A DNA stretch of 64,000 bases, taken from positions 395,457 through 459,456 of the forward strand of contig JACKOW010000003.1 of the NCBI GenBank assembly GCA_024234055.1, given 5' to 3'. Below are positions 41,555-50,121 of this stretch, in pieces. Position numbers and translations under genes: made by a program. Position 1 is the stretch's first letter, and each line of letters begins with the position of its first letter. This DNA comes from Rhodanobacteraceae bacterium (lineage in GTDB: Bacteria; Pseudomonadota; Gammaproteobacteria; Xanthomonadales; SZUA-5). The notes beneath the pieces are model-generated. The model saw only the letters and a list, made by a program, of their open reading frames with translations. It was not told the DNA's origin and did not search any database.

Positions 41555-43057
41555 ATGAACGCACTACAGAAACTGAATGCCATGCGTCAGGCGGGCGGTA
41601 CCCGACGAACGGTAGGCCTCGCCGACAGCGTAATCGAGCGCTTCCTGAAGACCGATCCCCTGCTGGGACAGGCCATCGACGAGGGCCATGCCCAGTTTGA
41701 AGCCGCCAAGGCCGAGTTTCCGGAATTGATCGATCTGGACGAGAACGATCAGCTGCATTCGATCCAGGCCGGTTACGTCAATTTCTACAACGACGACGCC
41801 GTCAATCCCTACGTGGCCGTGGCAGCCCGCGGCCCGTGGGTGGTGACCCTCAAGGGAGCCGTGGTCCAGGACAGCGGCGGCTACGGCATGCTCGGCGCCG
41901 GTCATGCTCCGCAAGCCATCATCGATGCCATGGCCCGCCCGCAGGTGATGGCCAACATCATGACCCCGTCACTCAGTCATCTGCGCCTGGATCGAGCACT
42001 GCGTGCCGAGATCGGGCACACCCGCGGCGGCTGCCCCTATTCGCGCTTCCTGTGCCTCAACTCGGGTTCGGAATCGGTGACCCTGGCCGGCCGGCTGGCT
42101 GATGTGCACACCAAGGACATGACCGACCCAGGCGCTCCGCATGCCGGTCGCAAGGTGCGCCGCATCGCCGTCAAGGGCGCCTTCCACGGCCGCACCGAGT
42201 TGCCAGCGCTGTATTCGGATTCCTCGCGCAAGGCCTATGCCGAGCATCTGGCCAGCTTTGCCCATCACCAGCACACCATCACCATCGACCCCTACAGCGT
42301 CGAACAGCTGCGCGAGGCCTTTGCCAAGGCCGAGACCGAAGGCTGGCACATCGAAGCGGTGTTCCTGGAGCCGGTCATGGGCGAAGGCAATCCCGGCCGC
42401 GGCCTGACGCCAGAGTTCTACGCCGCCGCGCGCGAACTGACCAAGACCCACGGCTCGCTGCTGCTGGTCGATTCCATCCAGGCCGGCCTGCGCGCCCACG
42501 GCGTACTGTCGGTGGTCGACTACCCGGGCTTTGAGGGTCTGGAAGCGCCCGACATGGAAACCTATTCCAAGGCCTTGAACGCCGGTCAATATCCGCTGTC
42601 GGTGCTGGCCGTGACCGAGCGCGCCGCCAAGCTGTACCGCAAGAACATCTACGGCAACACCATGACCACCAACCCGCGGGCGATGGACGTGGCCTGCGCA
42701 GTGCTGTCTTCTCTGACCCCGGAACTGCGCACCAATATCCGTGAGCGCGGCAAGGAATTCGTGCAGAAGCTGGAAGGGCTGGCGCGTGAGTTGCCGGGCA
42801 TGATCACGGCGGTCCAGGGCACCGGATTGCTGTTCTCCTGCGAGCTGTCGCCGCAGTTCAAGTGCTACGGCAGCAACAGCACCGAGGAATACCTGCGCGA
42901 GCACGGCTTCGGGGTGATCCACGGCGGCGTCAATTCGCTGCGTTTCACACCCTACTTCGGCGTGCGCAGCGATGAAGTGGACTTGCTGATCGAAGGCGTG
43001 CGTCAGGCGCTGATCGAAGGTCCGCGCATGAGCAAGCCGGCAGCACAGGCCGCCTGA
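41555..43057 (+). CDS. Class III PLP-dependent aminotransferase, unknown substrate
   Basis: A 500-residue enzyme. LNSGSESV (168-175) is the phosphate-binding loop, Asp306 in LLVDSIQAGL binds the pyridine nitrogen, and Lys339 in YSKALNAGQ is the Schiff-base lysine. It differs from the AGXT2-like protein elsewhere in the window in the Lys loop (SKALNAG in place of AKGIGNG) and has a 95-residue N-terminal extension with DENDQLHSIQAGYVNFY. It resembles ornithine- or lysine-epsilon-aminotransferases in layout, without a firm match. ATG 41555 has GGAGGAGG directly upstream. The next gene starts 3 bp after its stop codon, so they form an operon. Confidence 0.88.
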   Translation: MNALQKLNAMRQAGGTRRTVGLADSVIERFLKTDPLLGQAIDEGHAQFEAAKAEFPELIDLDENDQLHSIQAGYVNFYNDDAVNPYVAVAARGPWVVTLKGAVVQDSGGYGMLGAGHAPQAIIDAMARPQVMANIMTPSLSHLRLDRALRAEIGHTRGGCPYSRFLCLNSGSESVTLAGRLADVHTKDMTDPGAPHAGRKVRRIAVKGAFHGRTELPALYSDSSRKAYAEHLASFAHHQHTITIDPYSVEQLREAFAKAETEGWHIEAVFLEPVMGEGNPGRGLTPEFYAAARELTKTHGSLLLVDSIQAGLRAHGVLSVVDYPGFEGLEAPDMETYSKALNAGQYPLSVLAVTERAAKLYRKNIYGNTMTTNPRAMDVACAVLSSLTPELRTNIRERGKEFVQKLEGLARELPGMITAVQGTGLLFSCELSPQFKCYGSNSTEEYLREHGFGVIHGGVNSLRFTPYFGVRSDEVDLLIEGVRQALIEGPRMSKPAAQAA

Positions 43058-43060
43058 CCG

Positions 43061-43918
43061 ATGAACCTGCGTCGTCGACTCGCCAGCCACGGCTTCGAGT
43101 CGAACGACGACTATGAATTCGCGCTGCGCCTGCTGTTCGAGGCGCAGCCTGAAGGCGTGCGTTGTCTCAACATCACGGGAGACTCGGGCCGTCGCAAGAC
43201 GGCCTTTGCGCATGCGCTGGCCAGTGCGCTGGACTACCCTCATGTGCTCTATCACGACTTCTCGCGCGAACACGCTGCCGCACCAGCGCTGATCGTCGAT
43301 GCAGAGAGTGGCGAGACCCAGACCATCGAAGCCGCCGCCAGCCCCTTTGATCGGGTGGTGACGGAGGCCTGTGCCTATTCGGAAGGCGCCAGGGTCATTC
43401 TCATCCTCGACCAGATCCAGGCCAGCGATTTCCAGGATCAGGTGCGGCTGTACCAGTTCGCTCAATCCCGGCAATGGTCCAGTACCATCGGCGCTGTCGT
43501 CGCCAACAGCGGCCATCTGCTGCTGGTGCTGATCTCGGAACAGCCGCTGTATCACTCGCTGCAGAAGATCAGCTTCAAGATCTGGGCCGATGCGGCTGGC
43601 GCCGGGCTGGAATTCGATCCCCGCGACTACGATCTGGGCCCTGAGGCCAGAGCCCTGTTTGCGGCCCTGGGCGAGTTGTTCCGGCAGATCGGCCAGTCCC
43701 CCACCCCCAGCGAGTTCAAGCGCATCCTCAACGACCTGCTGTCGCGCGTGCGCAGCATCGAGCAGCTGCGTACCAGTCTGTTCGGCTGGATCGAAAACCT
43801 GGAGCGCGAGCGCTTGTACGCGGCGCCAATCAAGCCGGCACTCGAACAGGTCGTATCCGAACTGGATCGACTCGTCGGCGTCGAGGAGATCGAGATTCTG
43901 GATACTGGCGAGGAATAG
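43061..43918 (+). CDS. P-loop protein of unknown function, partner of the aminotransferase
   Basis: A 285-residue protein. GDSGRRKT (40-47) looks like a Walker A motif with Arg in place of the usual second Gly, and VILILD (112-117) looks like a Walker B strand, so an AAA-like or kinase-like nucleotide-binding fold is likely. The C-terminal third is helical and acidic (ends EILDTGEE). I do not recognise the family. It starts 3 bp after the aminotransferase stop codon, so they are almost certainly cotranscribed. Confidence 0.75.
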   Translation: MNLRRRLASHGFESNDDYEFALRLLFEAQPEGVRCLNITGDSGRRKTAFAHALASALDYPHVLYHDFSREHAAAPALIVDAESGETQTIEAAASPFDRVVTEACAYSEGARVILILDQIQASDFQDQVRLYQFAQSRQWSSTIGAVVANSGHLLLVLISEQPLYHSLQKISFKIWADAAGAGLEFDPRDYDLGPEARALFAALGELFRQIGQSPTPSEFKRILNDLLSRVRSIEQLRTSLFGWIENLERERLYAAPIKPALEQVVSELDRLVGVEEIEILDTGEE

Positions 43919-43961
43919 GCTGACACGAACTGAGCGGGGGCCTTACCGGCCGCAACGCGCA

Positions 43962-44103
43962 ACGGTGGGAGCGGATTTATCCGCGATAGCTGTTCGGCGA
44001 ACCGATCGCGGATGAATCCGCTCCCACAGGCAAAATCACGACTTACCCGGCGAACCGATCGCGGATAAATCCGCTCCCACAGGCAAAATCGCGACTTACC
44101 CGG
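43962..44103. repeat. Family C arms in a 53-bp tandem array
   Basis: CGAACCGATCGCGGATGAAT then CCGCTCCCACAGGCAAAATC occurs at 43998 and 44051 (53-bp period), and a third CGAACCGATCGG occurs at 44104 inside the last codons of the proline iminopeptidase gene. A facing arm, GTGGGAGCGGATTTATCCGC, starts at 43966. Confidence 0.8.
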
Positions 44104-45046
44104 CGAACCGATCGGTGGCCAGAATCAACTCATGCGCATTGCCGGCCTCAAAGGCCGAGTGTCCAGCATCGGCCACGATGCGCAGCTGCGCTTCCGGCCA
44201 GGCCTGATGCAGATCCCAGGCCGAGCGCATCGGGCAGACCACGTCGTAGCGGCCCTGCACGATCACCGCGGGAATACCCTTGAGACGGTAGGCGTTGGCC
44301 AGCAGCTGATCGTCGCGATCGAAGAATCCGCCATTGACGAAGTAGTGGCATTCGATGCGGGCGAAGGCCAGCGCGAACAGATCTGCTGCCGAGGCCTCGA
44401 CATGGCCCTGATCCTGGAACAGGAAACTGGTACGGGCTTCCCACACAGACCATGCCCGTGCTGCGGCCAGTTGCACGGCCGAATCGGTCGAGGTCAGACG
44501 TCGATGGTAGGCACTCATCAGATCGCCGCGTTCGACCTCGGGAATGGCTGCGAGATAGTCATCCCACGCGTCGGGGAACAGGGCGTCGGCGCCTTGCTGG
44601 TAAAACCACTCCAGCTCCCAGCGGCGCAACATGAAGATGCCACGCAGTACCAGTTCGGTCACGCGATCCGGATGGCTCTCGGCATAGGCCAGGGCCAGCG
44701 TGGAGCCCCAGGAGCCCCCGAAGACCTGCCAGCGCTCGATGCCCAGATGTTTGCGCAGGCGCTCGATATCGGCGACCAGATGCCAGGTGGTGTTGGCGAC
44801 CAGGCTGGCGTGCGGCGTGGAACGACCACAACCGCGCTGGTCGAAGAGCACGATGCGGTACTTGGCCGGGTTGAAGAAGCGCCGCGCCTTGGCATTGCAG
44901 CCGGCACCGGGACCGCCGTGCAAGAAAACCACTGGTTTGCCTTCGGGGTTGCCGCACTGCTCGAAGTAGAGCTCGTGACCGTCACCCACCGGCAGGCGTC
45001 CGGTTTCAAAGGGCTCGATCTCCGGGTACAGCTCTCGGCGTTGCAT
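44096..45046 (-). CDS. pip: Proline iminopeptidase
   Basis: A 316-residue alpha/beta hydrolase that removes N-terminal proline from peptides in the cytoplasm. HGGPGAG (43-49) is the oxyanion-loop motif of the S33 family, GGSWGSTLAL contains the nucleophile Ser112, and the Asp in GRYDVVCP plus the His in DAGHSAFE complete the triad. Length and the FDQRGCGRS motif are typical of the Xanthomonas-type enzyme. The last codons, GAT CGG TTC GCC GGG TAA, belong to the repeat unit that continues downstream. Confidence 0.96.
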   Translation of the reverse strand: MQRRELYPEIEPFETGRLPVGDGHELYFEQCGNPEGKPVVFLHGGPGAGCNAKARRFFNPAKYRIVLFDQRGCGRSTPHASLVANTTWHLVADIERLRKHLGIERWQVFGGSWGSTLALAYAESHPDRVTELVLRGIFMLRRWELEWFYQQGADALFPDAWDDYLAAIPEVERGDLMSAYHRRLTSTDSAVQLAAARAWSVWEARTSFLFQDQGHVEASAADLFALAFARIECHYFVNGGFFDRDDQLLANAYRLKGIPAVIVQGRYDVVCPMRSAWDLHQAWPEAQLRIVADAGHSAFEAGNAHELILATDRFAG

Positions 45047-45122
45047 GGCGTTCTCCGTTTGGCATTCCAGAAACGCAAACGGCGACTCGGGTTAGCGGTC
45101 GCCGTTCAGGATTTGTCCTTAT

Positions 45123-45199
45123 TGGTCGGGGCGGAGAGATTCGAACTCTCGACCCCTACAACCCCATTGTAGTGCGCTACCAGGCTGCGCTACGCCCCG
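45123..45199 (-). tRNA. tRNA-Pro(GGG)
   Basis: A 77-nt cloverleaf: acceptor CGGGGCG/CGCCCCG, anticodon stem CTACA/TGTAG with loop ATGGGGT giving anticodon GGG, T-arm GAGAGTTCGAATCTC, and an encoded CCA end (45125-45123). Reads CCC/CCU proline codons. Confidence 0.96.
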
Positions 45200-45214
45200 A
45201 CCGAAGGAGGGCGG

Positions 45215-45244
45215 AGGCTACACCAAGTTGCAGCTGGATGCCAG
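45215..45244 (-). promoter_or_regulatory. Candidate promoter of tRNA-Pro
   Basis: On the minus strand CTGGCA (45244-45239) and TAGCCT (45220-45215) are separated by 18 bp, and a GC-rich discriminator leads to the tRNA 15 nt later. The match is modest. The heptanucleotide array begins only 4 bp upstream of the -35 element. Confidence 0.35.
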
Positions 45245-45248
45245 AGAT

Positions 45249-45381
45249 GGGACTCGGGACTCGGGACTCGGGACTCGGGACTCGGGACTCGGGACTCGGG
45301 GCTCGGGACTCGGGACTCGGGACTCGGGACTCGGGACTCGGGACTCGGGACTCGGGACTCGGGACTCGGGACTCGGGACTC
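45249..45381. repeat. Heptanucleotide array (GGGACTC) x 19
   Basis: Nineteen perfect 7-bp units, except unit 8 (45298-45304), which reads GGGGCTC. All reading frames of this array stay open, giving GTRDSGL-type peptide repeats, but no start site or partner supports translation. It lies upstream of tRNA-Pro. Confidence 0.95.
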
Positions 45382-45507
45382 GGGAAAAGGCTACAGGGTA
45401 TGGGGGGCAAGTGCGTCCAGATTTGTCTGGTCGCTGTTGGAGGCGTGTTGAAACAGCTTGCGGCGCCACTGACATGGCGACGATCCAGTGCTGAGGCACG
45501 CGGCGGC

Positions 45508-45873
45508 CAGAAGCTGGACGCAGAGTACGCAAAGGAAAAGCAGAGAGAACGCAAAGAAAGGCGTTCCGCTCATCGGGATGTGCAAGATCGTCCGTCTCGA
45601 CAGGCGAGAATGCAGTCCCGGCGCCGCCAGCAGGCAGCAGGCAGCAGGCAGCAGGCAGCAGGCAGCAAAGCAGTGTTATTGCGTGCCGCGCGCGTGTAGT
45701 CCCGACACCGCGCTTTGAAAAGGGACGCGCGCCTGCGCGGCCGCTCTCGTTCTCCAAAATCTGGCCTTCGCGGGCGTGCAACGCCGGGCTGGTTCAAAGG
45801 TCGGAGCGCCCTTGTGGGGCAGCCGCTGTCGCGGTCGTGCGGCTGGCCGGTCGCGACGCGAGGTCGCTCCTAC
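45508..45873. repeat. Family D repeat, CAGCAGG heptads and a family C half site
   Basis: CCAGAAGCTGGACGCAGAGT then ACGCAAAGGAAAAGCAGAG (45508-45563) is a family D copy. CAGCAGG repeats five times in 7-bp phase at 45628-45662, followed by CAGCAAA. CGGTCGCGACGCGAGGTCGC at 45847-45866 is a family C arm. No gene is credible in 45200-45913. Confidence 0.75.
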
Positions 45874-45913
45874 CTAGAAACCACGCCAGCTCAGGTCAAC
45901 CAGGGCTCGTTGC

Positions 45914-46282
45914 CTAGGGGCGCAGGATTTCCAGAACTGCTTCCAGGTCCACGCGCATCTGCCGGATGAGTTCGCTCGGCACATGGTTTTCAGGTTTCTG
46001 CTCGACCTTGTTGGCTTCCCCATCCAGGCGCTGACGCGCGCCGCCGATGGTGAAGCCCTGTTCGTAGAGCAGACTGCGGATCTGCCGGATCATCAGCACA
46101 TCGTGGCGCTGGTAATAGCGGCGATTGCCGCGGCGCTTGACCGGCTTGAGGCTGGGGAACTCCTGCTCCCAATAGCGCAGCACATGCGGCTTCACGCCAC
46201 ACAGCTCGCTCACCTCACCGATGGTGAAGTAGCGCTTCGCCGGTATCGGCGGTAGCTCGCTATTACTGCCCGGATCCAGCAT
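45914..46282 (-). CDS. MerR-family transcriptional regulator
   Basis: A 122-residue DNA-binding protein. RYFTIGEVSELCGVKPHVLR is the winged helix-turn-helix (about 17-36), followed by YWEQEFPSLKPVKRRGNRRY, the MerR recognition wing, and a helical C-terminal dimer region. There is no Cys-rich effector site, so it belongs to the MerR group linked with ihfA in many gammaproteobacteria; the effector is unknown. The gene overlaps the end of ihfA by 20 bp and is the last of the pheST-ihfA operon. Confidence 0.9.
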   Translation of the reverse strand: MLDPGSNSELPPIPAKRYFTIGEVSELCGVKPHVLRYWEQEFPSLKPVKRRGNRRYYQRHDVLMIRQIRSLLYEQGFTIGGARQRLDGEANKVEQKPENHVPSELIRQMRVDLEAVLEILRP

Positions 46283-46562
46283 ATGCCTCTACCCGCGCCT
46301 TCAGCTTCTGACCTGCCCTGAACGTCACCACCCGACGTGCGGAAATCGGAATCTCCTCACCCGTCTTCGGATTGCGACCCGGGCGCTGATTCTTCTGGCG
46401 CAGATCGAAATTGCCAAAGCCCGAAAGCTTGACGTTCTCCCCTTTCTCCAGCGCTTCGCGGATGACGTCGAAGAAGATATCGACGAACTCCTTGGCCTCA
46501 CGCTTGTTGAGTCCCACGTCCTCGAAAAGTCGTTGGGCCATCTCGGCCTTGGTCAGCGCCAT
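46263..46562 (-). CDS. ihfA: Integration host factor subunit alpha
   Basis: A 99-residue DNA-bending protein of the HU/IHF family: MALTKAEMAQRLFEDVG at the start, LSGFGNFDLRQKNQRPGRNP in the beta arm, and RRVVTFRAGQKLKARVE at the end. It works as a heterodimer with IhfB in recombination, replication and sigma-54 promoters. It starts 3 bp after the pheT stop codon, the gene order known from E. coli and Xanthomonas. Confidence 0.97.
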   Translation of the reverse strand: MALTKAEMAQRLFEDVGLNKREAKEFVDIFFDVIREALEKGENVKLSGFGNFDLRQKNQRPGRNPKTGEEIPISARRVVTFRAGQKLKARVEAYAGSGQ

Positions 46563-46565
46563 CCC

Positions 46566-48932
46566 CTAACTCCGCACCTGAGCCCCAAGTTCCGCCGCTG
46601 ACTGCTCGATAATCGCAGCCACCAAACGGTCTACATCCGCGTCGCCTAGAGTGCGTGAATCGTCTTGGAAAATCAAGCCGATAGCGAAGCTTTTGCACCC
46701 CTTTTCGATCCCGGTTCCGCGATAGACGTCGAACAGGCGCAACTCGCGCAGCAGACTACCCGCCGCCCGGGTGACCGTTTGCCGAAGTGAGTCGTAGGCA
46801 ACGGCTTCCGGCAGTACCAACGCCAGATCGCGCCGGACCGAGGGGAAACGCGACAGTTCGCGGGCTCTGGGCATCAGCCTGGCGCGCACGGCGTCCAGCG
46901 ACAACTCGGCCACCAGCACCTCGCTGTCGACGTCCAGCTCTCGCGCCAGCTCCGGATGCAGTGCACCGATGAAGCCTGCCACCTGGCCATCCACCAGCAA
47001 CTGCGCTCGTCGTCCGGGATGCAGGCAATCGGGACCACCCGCCTGCCAGATCCCGGGCTCGGCCATCAGGGCTTCGACGTCGGCCTTGAGATCGTAGAAG
47101 TCCACGGCGCGCGTCGGCTCGCCCCATTGTTCGGGGCGGGCCTCGCCGCTGATCACCAGCGACAGCAACTCGCCTTCCACCGGCTTGCCCTCTGCACCCG
47201 ATCGGTATTGGCGACCGAGCTCGAACAGACGCACCCTGCCCTGCTGGCGGTTCTGATTGCGTACCAGCGCCTCGATCAAACCGGGCAGCAGCGTGGTTCG
47301 CATCACGGCGAGGTCGGCCGACAGCGGATTGGCGAGCGTGATCGCCCCTTCGTCCATGCCCCAGCGCTGCAGTTGCGACTGGCCCAGGAAAGCGAAGGTG
47401 ATGGCCTCGGAATAGCCGCGCGCCACGAGTCGCTCGCGCAGACGCATCAGCGACAGACGCGACTCGCTGACCGGCTCCACCTCGAGTTCGCCGCGCGGCG
47501 CCACCGTGGGGATTTGATCGTAGCCATGGATACGGGCGACTTCCTCGATCAGGTCTTCCTCGATGGCGATATCGAAACGCCAGCTTGGCGGCAGCACGCT
47601 CCAACCGCCGTCAACTGGCGTGACCTGCATGCCGAGCGCGTCCAGAATGGTCCGTACGGCAGCGGCAGGCACTTCGATACCCAGGACCCGGGTCAGGCGC
47701 TGATGACGCAGGGTCACGGCCTGGCGCTGCGGCAGTTCGCCTGCGATTACGGCCTCGGTCACCGGCCCGGCGCTGCCACCCGCGATCTCCAGCAGCAATG
47801 CGGTCGCGCGCTCCAGCGCCTGGCGCGGCAATTGCGGATCGACGCCACGTTCAAAGCGGTGCGAGGCATCGGTGTGCATGCCCAGTCGGCGCGCACGTCC
47901 ACTGATCGCGTCCGGCGCAAAATGCGCACTTTCGAGAAAGACCCGGGCGGTGCTGTCAGTGACGCGCGTATGGAATCCACCCATCACCCCGGCGAGGGCC
48001 ACCGCACCACTGTCGTCGGCGATGACCAGGAATTCGGGATCGAGCGTGGTTTCGCGGCCATCGAGCAAGGTGCAGTTCTCGCCGGCCAGCGCCCGGCGAA
48101 CCTGGATGGCGCCCTGGATGCGATCGGCGTCGAAGGCATGCAGCGGCTGACCGAGTTCCAGCATGACGTAATTGGTGACGTCGACCAGCGCGCTGATCGG
48201 TCGCAGGCCGGATCGACGCAGACGCTCGACCATAAAGGACGGCGTGACCGCAGCCGGATTCAGGCCATTGATCACGCGACCGCAGTAGCGCGGACATCCG
48301 GCGCCCGGCGTGAGCCGGATGTCCAGTTGCTGGTCATGCCCAAGGGCGGCGGGAACGATTTCGGCCAGGCGCGTGGCGCTGCCGTATTCGGCCGCCACTT
48401 CCATGGCCAGCCCGCGCAAGCCCAGACAGTCGCTGCGATTGGGCGTCAGGCCCAGCTCGATGATGGCATCGGGCAGACCCAGCCAGTCGGCAAAGGGTTG
48501 GCCCGTCGGTGCATCAGCCGGCAGTTCCAGCAGTCCGGAGGCATCGCTGTCCACGCCCAGTTCCTTGCCCGAACAGAGCATGCCGAAGGACTCGACCCCA
48601 CGCAATTTGGCGGCCTTGATCTGAAAGCCACCGGGCAGACTGGCACCCACCACGGCCACCGGCGCCTTCAAGCCGACGCGCGCATTCGGCGCGCCACAGA
48701 CGATGTTCAGCAGCTCGCCCTGACCGGCATCGACCTTGCAGACCCGCAGCCGATCGGCATTGGGATGCTGCTCGGCCTCGACGATCTCGCCGATCAGCAC
48801 GCCGGTCAGATCCGCACCCAGGGCCTCGACCGATTCGACCTCCAGACCGCACATGGTCAGCCGATGGGTGAGCTCATCGCGCGTGGCCGGAATATCCACC
48901 AGATCGCGCAACCAGTTTTCGGAGAATTTCAT
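46566..48932 (-). CDS. pheT: Phenylalanyl-tRNA synthetase beta subunit
   Basis: A 788-residue subunit of the alpha2-beta2 enzyme. An OB-fold tRNA-binding domain lies at about 40-150 (GEIVEAEQHPNADRLRVCKV), the B3/B4 editing domain at about 210-390 (PRYCGRVI, LVDVTNYVMLELGQPLHAFD), B5 at about 400-480, and an FDX-ACB anticodon domain at the end (SRFPSVRRDLALVLPE). The length is normal. The gap to pheS is 101 bp with no obvious hairpin. Confidence 0.98.
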   Translation of the reverse strand: MKFSENWLRDLVDIPATRDELTHRLTMCGLEVESVEALGADLTGVLIGEIVEAEQHPNADRLRVCKVDAGQGELLNIVCGAPNARVGLKAPVAVVGASLPGGFQIKAAKLRGVESFGMLCSGKELGVDSDASGLLELPADAPTGQPFADWLGLPDAIIELGLTPNRSDCLGLRGLAMEVAAEYGSATRLAEIVPAALGHDQQLDIRLTPGAGCPRYCGRVINGLNPAAVTPSFMVERLRRSGLRPISALVDVTNYVMLELGQPLHAFDADRIQGAIQVRRALAGENCTLLDGRETTLDPEFLVIADDSGAVALAGVMGGFHTRVTDSTARVFLESAHFAPDAISGRARRLGMHTDASHRFERGVDPQLPRQALERATALLLEIAGGSAGPVTEAVIAGELPQRQAVTLRHQRLTRVLGIEVPAAAVRTILDALGMQVTPVDGGWSVLPPSWRFDIAIEEDLIEEVARIHGYDQIPTVAPRGELEVEPVSESRLSLMRLRERLVARGYSEAITFAFLGQSQLQRWGMDEGAITLANPLSADLAVMRTTLLPGLIEALVRNQNRQQGRVRLFELGRQYRSGAEGKPVEGELLSLVISGEARPEQWGEPTRAVDFYDLKADVEALMAEPGIWQAGGPDCLHPGRRAQLLVDGQVAGFIGALHPELARELDVDSEVLVAELSLDAVRARLMPRARELSRFPSVRRDLALVLPEAVAYDSLRQTVTRAAGSLLRELRLFDVYRGTGIEKGCKSFAIGLIFQDDSRTLGDADVDRLVAAIIEQSAAELGAQVRS

Positions 48933-49033
48933 GATTAGTCTCGGATCTCCAGTGATCGGTCACGTCGGCTCGGAGCCACCGCAACGCGTCGATTCGTCAC
49001 CCGGCCCTGCGGGCTGATGACCTGCATCAGGTG

Positions 49034-50026
49034 TCAGGCAAATTGATTGAGAAAACGCAGATCGTTTTCGAAAAAGGCGCGCAGATCGGTCACGCCGTAG
49101 CGCAGCATGGCAAAGCGCTCCACCCCCAGGCCAAAGGCAAAGCCGGTGTAGCGCTCGGGATCAATGCCGCAGTTGCGCAGCACATTCGGATGCACCATGC
49201 CGCAGCCCAGCACCTCCAGCCAGCGCTCGCTGCGATCGGGCAGTTCCCAGTTCATCAGTACATCAGCCGAGGGCTCGGTGAAGGGGAAATAGGAAGGACG
49301 GAACAGCAGTTTCGGCTCGCGTTCGAAAAAGGCGCGCACGAAGTTCAGCAAGGTGCCCTTGAGATCGGCGAAATTGATGTCCTCGCCCACGACCAGGCCT
49401 TCGACCTGATGGAACATCGGCGAGTGGGTCTGGTCGGAATCGCTGCGATAGACCTTGCCGGGAATGATCACGCGGATCGGCGGTTGCTTGTTCTGCATCA
49501 CCCGGATCTGCACCGGTGAGGTGTGGGTGCGCAGCAGGCGTCCGTCCGGGAAATAGAAGGTGTCGTGCATGGTCCGCGCCGGATGATCGGGCGGGAAATT
49601 CAGGGCCTCGAAGTTGTACCAGTCGTCTTCGATCTCCGGCCCGTCGGCCACGGTATAGCCCAGCCGCTCGAAGATGCCGACAATGCGATCCAGCGCGCGG
49701 GTGATCGGATGAATGCCGCCGACGCCAAGCTGCCGACCGGGCAGCGAGACATCGATGCTCTCGCGCTCCAGCCGCGCCTGCATGGCCGCGGCGTCGAGCA
49801 CGGCCTTGCGCTCGTTCAGTGCCTGACTGAGCGCATCGCGGACGCGATTGACCTCGGCTCCACGCAGCTTGCGTTCTTCCGGCGCCAGCGCACCCAGTGA
49901 CTTGAGAATGGCAGTGACACTGCCGGACTTGCCCAGATACTCGACGCGCAACTGATCCAGCGCCGCGAGATCGGAAACCGCCGCGATGCGCGCCTGCGCC
50001 TCGCTTTGAAGGTGTTCGAGGTTCAT
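49034..50026 (-). CDS. pheS: Phenylalanyl-tRNA synthetase alpha subunit
   Basis: A 330-residue catalytic subunit of class II. The N-terminal coiled-coil (about 1-90) is followed by the core, with motif 2 FHQVEGLVVGEDINFADLKG and motif 3 GFAFGLGVERFAMLRYGV. ATG 50026 was chosen because the protein begins MNLEHLQSEA like its homologues and GGGGCAGG lies just upstream. A hairpin sits between rplT and this start. Confidence 0.98.
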   Translation of the reverse strand: MNLEHLQSEAQARIAAVSDLAALDQLRVEYLGKSGSVTAILKSLGALAPEERKLRGAEVNRVRDALSQALNERKAVLDAAAMQARLERESIDVSLPGRQLGVGGIHPITRALDRIVGIFERLGYTVADGPEIEDDWYNFEALNFPPDHPARTMHDTFYFPDGRLLRTHTSPVQIRVMQNKQPPIRVIIPGKVYRSDSDQTHSPMFHQVEGLVVGEDINFADLKGTLLNFVRAFFEREPKLLFRPSYFPFTEPSADVLMNWELPDRSERWLEVLGCGMVHPNVLRNCGIDPERYTGFAFGLGVERFAMLRYGVTDLRAFFENDLRFLNQFA

Positions 50027-50045
50027 GCCTGCCCCAGAAACGAGA

Positions 50046-50071
50046 ACGGGGAAAAGCAAGCTTCTCCCCGT
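50046..50071 (-). promoter_or_regulatory. Hairpin in the pheS leader
   Basis: On the minus strand ACGGGGA and TCCCCGT form a 7-bp stem around a 12-nt loop, followed by TCTCGTTT, 20 nt before the pheS start codon. It might attenuate or process the transcript between rplT and pheS. No Phe-rich leader peptide is visible. Confidence 0.35.
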
Positions 50072-50121
50072 CCGGTCGACTAACGTATGGCGATGGACGC
50101 GACCTCAGTCGCGCACCCGGT

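Noticed and set aside
33962..43057. Two class III aminotransferases read as a duplication
   Set aside because: They differ in length, N-terminal extension and active-site lysine loop, so they are distant family members and not a recent copy.
45249..45381. Possible CRISPR or origin iterons
   Set aside because: Units are directly abutting 7-mers with no spacers, and no replication genes (dnaA, parA, rep) are nearby.
45172..45699. 175-codon frame through the GGGACTC array
   Set aside because: The period of 7 keeps every frame open, so openness says nothing. There is no ribosome site, and the frame starts within tRNA-Pro.
49010..49040. TGACCTGCATCAGG near pheS as a second FNR box
   Set aside because: It lies at the 3' end of pheS, away from any promoter position, and the arms are less symmetric than those at norB.
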